Part shown: positions 58,224 through 64,000 of the stretch, piece by piece
Layout of the letters: each line of letters begins with the position of its first letter
How positions within the stretch are numbered: the stretch's first letter is position 1
Source of the DNA: Spirodela intermedia
Taxonomy: Eukaryota; Streptophyta; Magnoliopsida; Alismatales; Araceae
Reading direction: 5' to 3'
Assembly (NCBI GenBank): GCA_902729315.2
Contig: LR746274.1
Location: 5,173,037-5,237,036, forward strand
DNA: 64,000 nucleotides
The notes under the pieces: model-generated
Told to the model about the DNA's origin: nothing
Database searches by the model: none
The model's input: the letters and a program-made list of their open reading frames with translations, nothing else
Program-made: the position numbers and the translations under genes

Positions 58224-61200
58224 ATGGAGAGGAGGAGAGCGGCGAGCCCGGTTTACTCGCGTCAGATCAGCGGGGGAGGGAGTAGCACGGGATCATCCTC
58301 GCCGGGGAGGTCCCCGGCTAATCACCGGCCCACGGCAGCGGGAGGAGGGCTGTCCAACGTAAAGAAGACTCAAAATGTGGCCGCCAAGAGGGCTGCCGCT
58401 CGCCTGGCGCAGGTTATGGCGTCTCAGGCCGGCTCCAATGATGATGACGACGAAGAGGAAGAAGACAATGCTCCTCCCATCAGCATGTCTGCATTTCGCT
58501 TTGGTGCTCCAAGGCAGAGCAATAATGGCGCTGGTGGTGGTGCTACTGCATTAGCGAGGGCAGCCAGATCTCCATCACCCGCTGTAATCATCGTTACTGG
58601 GAATCAGCTTTTGTTTATTTCTCCTCAGTTCTAAAGTTAAATAATCTGGATGTTTTTTCCTAAATATCCTCTTTCATGGTTGCATTGGTTTTCCTGGCGT
58701 TTTGATTCCTTGCAGGGTTATTTATTTTGGGAATACAATATATCTCCTTTTGTTGCGAGTTTTTTTACGAGTTCACCTGTGTTTTTATTGCAGGTCTTCT
58801 TTTACTTGTTCATTCAACGTCTGGTTTTATTCTTTAAAATTTTATCCATTTTTCAAAGTCTGGTTTATTGAAAACCGTGACAACTTGTGTCAATTGCTTC
58901 AATCAGATGTTTAAACTGATTTTATGAGACCCTAAAGAGCCAGATGATCTGGTAAATATCGCATTTGCTACTGTGTCATCGAAATAGGTCAGTTACTTGT
59001 TCTACAATTTGCCACAACTGTTTCTGATGGTTTCATTTTTTTTACTTGAGATATTTTGACTGGTTTTATTTTACTAAAAGTATTTTTGACTGTGATCAAT
59101 ATGTAACACGTGCCTGATAATTGCAATTTTTGTATCTCGACTGTAGTTGTGAGTATTGTTTAACTCTATGAGTCATTATGTAATACTCCTTTTTTTAATA
59201 TTTTCCTGGTTTCGTTTTACTATAATATTTATGACTGATAATTATGATACTTGAAAATTGATAATGATGATTTTCATCTTCTGGGCAGTTAATTCACATT
59301 AATACTCTCTCAATTTTAATTAGTTAGGCCGGAACTCTACGGAGCACGCAACATCTGTTCGCTCAACATCTACAGGAAGACCGGCAGTTGCTGTTCGTCC
59401 AACACAAGTGGTGCCACCAGTTCGGACGCTCAAGGCGCCGTCCCCTATTCCAGCAGTAGACATTCCTGTTGAAAGACGTAGAGATAATAGGTGTGTTACA
59501 TATCATGCTGCTGTACAGATTCTGCAAACATGAACAGTCGATTTTTTTTTTAACTTTTGACATTTAAGTATGAATGAAGATAAATGATAGAAACTTTTAA
59601 TTTCTTAATGACATTTTGTTTCCAAGACTTCTGTCCAATAAATTGACAGCGGTGAATTGTAATGGCATAATACTATTGAGGAAAGGAATGAGAATGGAAA
59701 GAATATATGCAGTGGAAGGTACCAAAGGACGGAATATTTTTGATAAATTGAGTTCTCTCTGTAATCATCAATTCTGGGTCTGGAAAAACTTCTTTGTGAT
59801 GATTTTTCTAATGTGGTTTCTGACAAGGCTGGCTATCAGTTCTGCTCCCAGCTTCTGGTCTAATTCACCATCCCACCCAACCACCACCAACAGGTATGAC
59901 ACGAGTTTTAATGACCATTTTTCAAACCTGGAAAGTGGATAGGATGATAATTTGGAAGGGGGGGTGTATAGCTGGCATGCAGTGAGGTACAAGAGGAGTG
60001 GAAAACCATTCTAAATGAGGAATGAAGATATTGTGAACTTGTACTGCACATACGGAAGTTGGGGACTGATGGCATATGTTGGAACAGTCTGAGTGGGAAC
60101 TGATCTGAAAATTTCTGAAAGCAATAAAAGTGCCTGGTGATTGGAGGCTTGGCACCTACCCAGATGGTGGTTGATAGGATTTCCTTGAGGAAGGGATGAT
60201 GGATCACGGGGTGTCAAAATCGACCACCCCATGCAGAAGTTAGAATGATTTACAAGGTGAAACTGACGGGCGTAAGGTCATTGGGCAACAGGAGATCTTG
60301 AAATTGGGAAACGATGACTAGGCCTCGAGTACTAAGTGGATGAATGTAATGATATGAGAGAACGAGGAGGTGAATAAAGTAAAAATGGAGATAAGGCTGA
60401 TCGCATGAGGGACTGTGAAATCTAGACGATGTCGCCAGGATCCGCAACCCATCATGGAAGGAAACGAAAATGCACAGAGTAGTCAGTCTGATAGAGGTAG
60501 ACTATAAATAAGTGTCGACAGTTTTAGTAGGCTAATAGGCATGCCTCTTAATTGTCATGCATGTATTCCCTTCAAACTCTATTTGGATATGGGTATCTGA
60601 AATGATGTGGACAAGGAGGCACTCCATGTGTCTTCTCTGAATTCTGTAACTGTCAAGGTATAGCTGGGGCCTCTAGACCTCATTTCCAAATGGGTTAAAA
60701 TAAGAAATGAAGGATCCACATGCTTAGTCTTTGAGATGGAGTATCCCACTTGAAAGGAAGTGGCACATTATGTTGAAGCCAGTTAGGATACAGAGGGGGA
60801 CAGATGAACGAGCATTGGCAGACATTGAGAGGGATGAGTATACATGGCAGAGGCTGAGACCTCATTGCGACCTGGTCCTAGAAGATTGGCATTTAGTTGA
60901 AGAAGCCCATTTTACTCAAGCCACCTGCTAATTAACATCTCATTATGTTTCTAGAACATTGAGAGGTTCCATTTAATCTCATTGGAGTTGGGATATTTTT
61001 GTTTTAGTGGATTTTAGTAATCTGTTGATGTGTCTTTGGTTCCTGCAACTATCAAAGTAGTTAGTGTTCCACTGGAAGGAGAGAAGTCAAGGCAAATTTA
61101 GGTAGGGAATCGATACCAATATATAGTGTGGAATTATAAAGAGAAATCCAGTGATCAGTTTTGTGGAGTGTGGAATTAAATGTTCTTTAAAAACGTGTTT

Positions 61201-63752
61201 TACCTGATTGGTATTGAAATAGACTCTCTTTGAAGGCTCATGTCCTCTGATGGTGCAGTGAGGATCGTCTCTTGTCATTCCATCTCAGTCAGACAGGTGG
61301 ATACTCCTACTTCCTGCCGTGTCATGGACCATCAGGTGTGAAAAATACAGAAGAACGTTTCAAGGTAGCTTTAATCAGATCCAGGATATCGCTATTATGT
61401 AGCTATGACCATTTTTGAAGATTCGCCTTTTGAGTCAGGAGTTTTTTATGATGTTTCGAAAGTTGGCAGAAAGAAGTCACGGCAGTTTAAGCGTTCCAAT
61501 TTGTGAAACAGTTATTTTTTTTCTCTTTCTTAGTGCAGTGTCAGGAGTGGAAGTAGGATGTTGTTCTTTTTTTTTTTTGCAGTATGTTTTTTCGATTGTT
61601 CTTTTCTATAGGAAACCACATTCTGTGTGTAATTGAAAGTATACTTGACCGTGGAATTGTTCACCGTAAATGGTCACAGTTCTTTACCAAGTTCATATTG
61701 GATCATTCCCTACACATTTAGTTCTTCTAAAGGTCCTTTTCTTGACCATGTACCGGCCTATCTACTTGCAGACTGTTTGGCATGCTAATATATTGTAGCT
61801 TATAAATTTCTGTGGATGGTTTTAACACTTTTTACAGGTTTTCTGCAGATGTTAGACCACCGCAATCATACTCGAGGGATGTAGGGCAGCAGCGTGAGGC
61901 TTCTGCTCTTCAAGATGAGGTATTTGCCATTGTTTCGTTTTTTCTGAACGTTATCATTTCAGTTATAGTCCAATGAAAATCACCAATCTTCAACAATGAA
62001 AATTTACCTAATCAGTGTTGGTTACTTTGAGCCTCATCATGTTTTTGTTCCTTTTATAAATTAAGGTGAAGAAAGAAGCAGTGACAATTTAAACATCTTC
62101 TAAATTTGAGTAGCTTGCTTTCTAGGATTCTGATTGAGACATTTGTTATGAGTTTGCAGCTTGATATGCTACAAGAAGAGAATGAGAATATCCTTGACAA
62201 GGTACTTCATCTGATAAAATAAGCCATTTTTTGTTTCTGTAAAAGCTGTAAAAGTAGTGATCGGAATTAAACATTTATTTTGAATTTTCTGTCCAGCTTC
62301 GTCGTGCAGAAGAAAGATATGAGGAAGCGGAGGCTAGGGTTAGGGAGCTTGAGAAACAGGTCAGTTTAAGTTTGCTGAATGTTCGTAATTTATGAACTAT
62401 TTTTTTGATGACTTTCCTTTTAGGATATAAGCAAATAATGGGTCTCTCGCTTTATTTATTTATATATATATTTTAGCCATTTGCTGTTAAAAGGATGACC
62501 TTAATAAGTCCGTTCTCTTATTCTCAATGCTTTGACTGACTTTAGTTGTTTGGTCTGCTAAATGAACCAATTTCATCCGTCTTCTTGTTAAATTGACCTC
62601 ACACTTCTACAGATCCATAAATGTTGGGCTCATAGGAATCAGACGTTGTCTTGAAAGGTCGTTATGCCAGAAAAGTTCAACTTATCTGATCAGTTTCATG
62701 CAAGACATGTGAAGCCCTAAATCGGTTAAACCAAACCATCTGCCTCGATATTTTTCTTGGCAAATCTAGCTTGATTTTTTCTTTATCTTTCTGTCTTCAT
62801 CTTGGTTGCAATTCGTGTTTCTTTTTTGAAACCTCTATGTGCATTTTCTCTTTTTTGAAATACAAGAGGTATGAACCCCTCAATAAATGAAATGACGGGT
62901 GTCAAAATGGTACAATCTGAACTTGTACAACCTTTTCATTAATAAACTTATTATGGTCAATGCATATAATATCTTGGAATAGCATGAAACAGATGTTTTG
63001 CTTGCTGCCAGATGAATTTTTTGGGCACTTTCATAGAAGCCATTAACTACTTTCTACGAACTCAAAACAATGCACCACCGATCTTCAATAGTTTATTTAT
63101 GGTATCAATTTACCCCCAGAACATGCATGGAAATATATTGGGTGATGCTCTTATCAGATTTGAGATAATTTCTTGTTTTAAATCGATTTCCATGTTCTTC
63201 GAAATCTAATTGGCCATGATTCATAAGCAATTATTTTGGTTCCAGATATCTACTGATATCATACTTATCAATCATATCCAGAATGTGATACGTCCATTCT
63301 ACTGATTGTAAACTTTTTTTGTGCAACGAATTCTAGCATTTAAACCGTAAGTCGGTTAATTTCAAGGACAATTTTCTGTAGTATGTACATGATAACATTA
63401 CCTAGTAGTCTTCATTGATATGCGTGTGGACAGGAGGGCAGGTAGGATTTTACCTAGTAGTTTCGTTGACATGCGTGTTGAACCTAGGACAGGAAGATGT
63501 TAAATCATGATCAACACTGTCAAATGTTTATTTTTTTATAGATTTATTTTTCATGACAATCCTTTTTAGATGTCTATTAAGCTGATTTTTTGCAGGTTGC
63601 TAACCTCGGTGAAGGGGTATCTCTAGAAGCCCGACTATTGAGCAGGTATTTGGATTCTTTGGGGCAACATAATAGCAATCCCTTTTATGTGCCAGCCTTT
63701 GACGGTATTATGTGATGTTTGCAGGAAAGAAGCAGCATTACGTCAAAGAGAG
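58224..63752 (+). CDS. SCD2: Coiled-coil protein SCD2 (STOMATAL CYTOKINESIS DEFECTIVE 2), 5' part
   Basis: Role: coiled-coil protein acting with the SCD1 complex in clathrin-dependent membrane traffic and cytokinesis. Exons seen: 58224..58583, 59324..59490, 61838..61919, 62160..62201, 62297..62359, 63596..63645, 63725..63752; phases join, and the gene continues off the right edge. Landmarks: MERRRAASPVYSRQ start; SSTGSSSPGRSP; KKTQNVAAKRAAARLAQVMA; an acidic DDDDEEEED stretch; GRNSTEHATSVRS; QREASALQDELDMLQEENEN; RRAEERYEEAEARVRELEKQ; VANLGEGVSLEARLLSRKE; AALRQRE. The last five exons form the start of the coiled coil. The start at 58224 matches the family; an in-frame ATG at 58200 is also possible. 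About 264 codons are present of an expected 550-600. Confidence 0.92.
59491..61837 (+). other. Large second intron of SCD2
   Basis: About 2.3 kb with mixed composition and no recognisable protein domain. The other SCD2 introns in the window are shorter, except that between 62359 and 63596, also AT-rich and empty. Confidence 0.65.
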
Positions 63753-64000
63753 GTAAAACTCACACTTGGTGTCTTGAAAAGCTTGGTTAAGGATTTTAGT
63801 CGCTCTAAACTTTGACTGTAACTTCAAGTTGTCAGCGAAATGTTCAGCATCCCTCTAGCATTTCCTATATTTGCGGTTGTACTGAGGAAGAATGATCATA
63901 TTTTGTCCTTTCTTTCCTAGAAACTGTTTATCTAGGAATATTTTCCCTTCCTAGTATTAACTGGAGGCATCTGATCCCACTTGGGGCTTGTTGAGGGTTT
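63753..64000 (+). other. Right edge, SCD2 intron
   Basis: Begins with the donor GTAAAAC after the RQRE codons. No further exon is recognised before the window ends. Confidence 0.7.

Overview
This is a nuclear DNA window from a flowering plant. Every recognisable gene is a plant nuclear gene interrupted by GT-AG introns: FUS3, CPL3, SCD2, a plastid phytyl ester synthase, phosphatidylinositol synthase, a plant bHLH factor and a mitochondrial phosphate carrier. Decayed LTR retrotransposons fill the AT-rich centre. I cannot name the species. CT/GA microsatellites are unusually dense.

Layout. (1) 1-8862, minus strand: 5' half of a phytyl-ester-synthase-like gene; the rest lies off the left edge. 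(2) 11.1-14.8 kb, plus: phosphatidylinositol synthase, with an apparent frameshift near its end. (3) 16.1-19.4 kb, plus: bHLH factor of the BEE/HBI/CIB type, with a ~450-bp octanucleotide repeat in an intron. (4) 19.4-22.4 kb: CT/GA-rich spacer. (5) 22.4-25.4 kb, minus: complete FUS3-type B3 gene, 312 codons. (6) 26.4-39.3 kb: AT-rich repeat block with a 158-bp tandem repeat, remnants of a Ty1-copia element on the minus strand, and two solo LTRs of one family, each with a recognisable 5-bp target-site duplication. (7) 40.5-41.5 kb, plus: intronless SAM-domain gene. (8) 45.3-49.4 kb, minus: mitochondrial phosphate carrier. (9) 51.4-56.6 kb, plus: complete CPL3-type Pol II CTD phosphatase. (10) 58.2 kb to the right edge, plus: 5' part of SCD2.

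The exon models were built by hand from protein-family memory, GT-AG sites and intron-phase bookkeeping. Phases close across each of the multi-exon genes except PIS exon 9. The genes are ordinary housekeeping and developmental genes with no common pathway. I found no new gene system. The best leads are the nested solo LTRs with a conserved snRNA-like promoter motif, a Ser-to-Thr change at the PES nucleophile elbow, the PIS frameshift, the compositional break inside CPL3, and the GA/CT tract at the FUS3 start.
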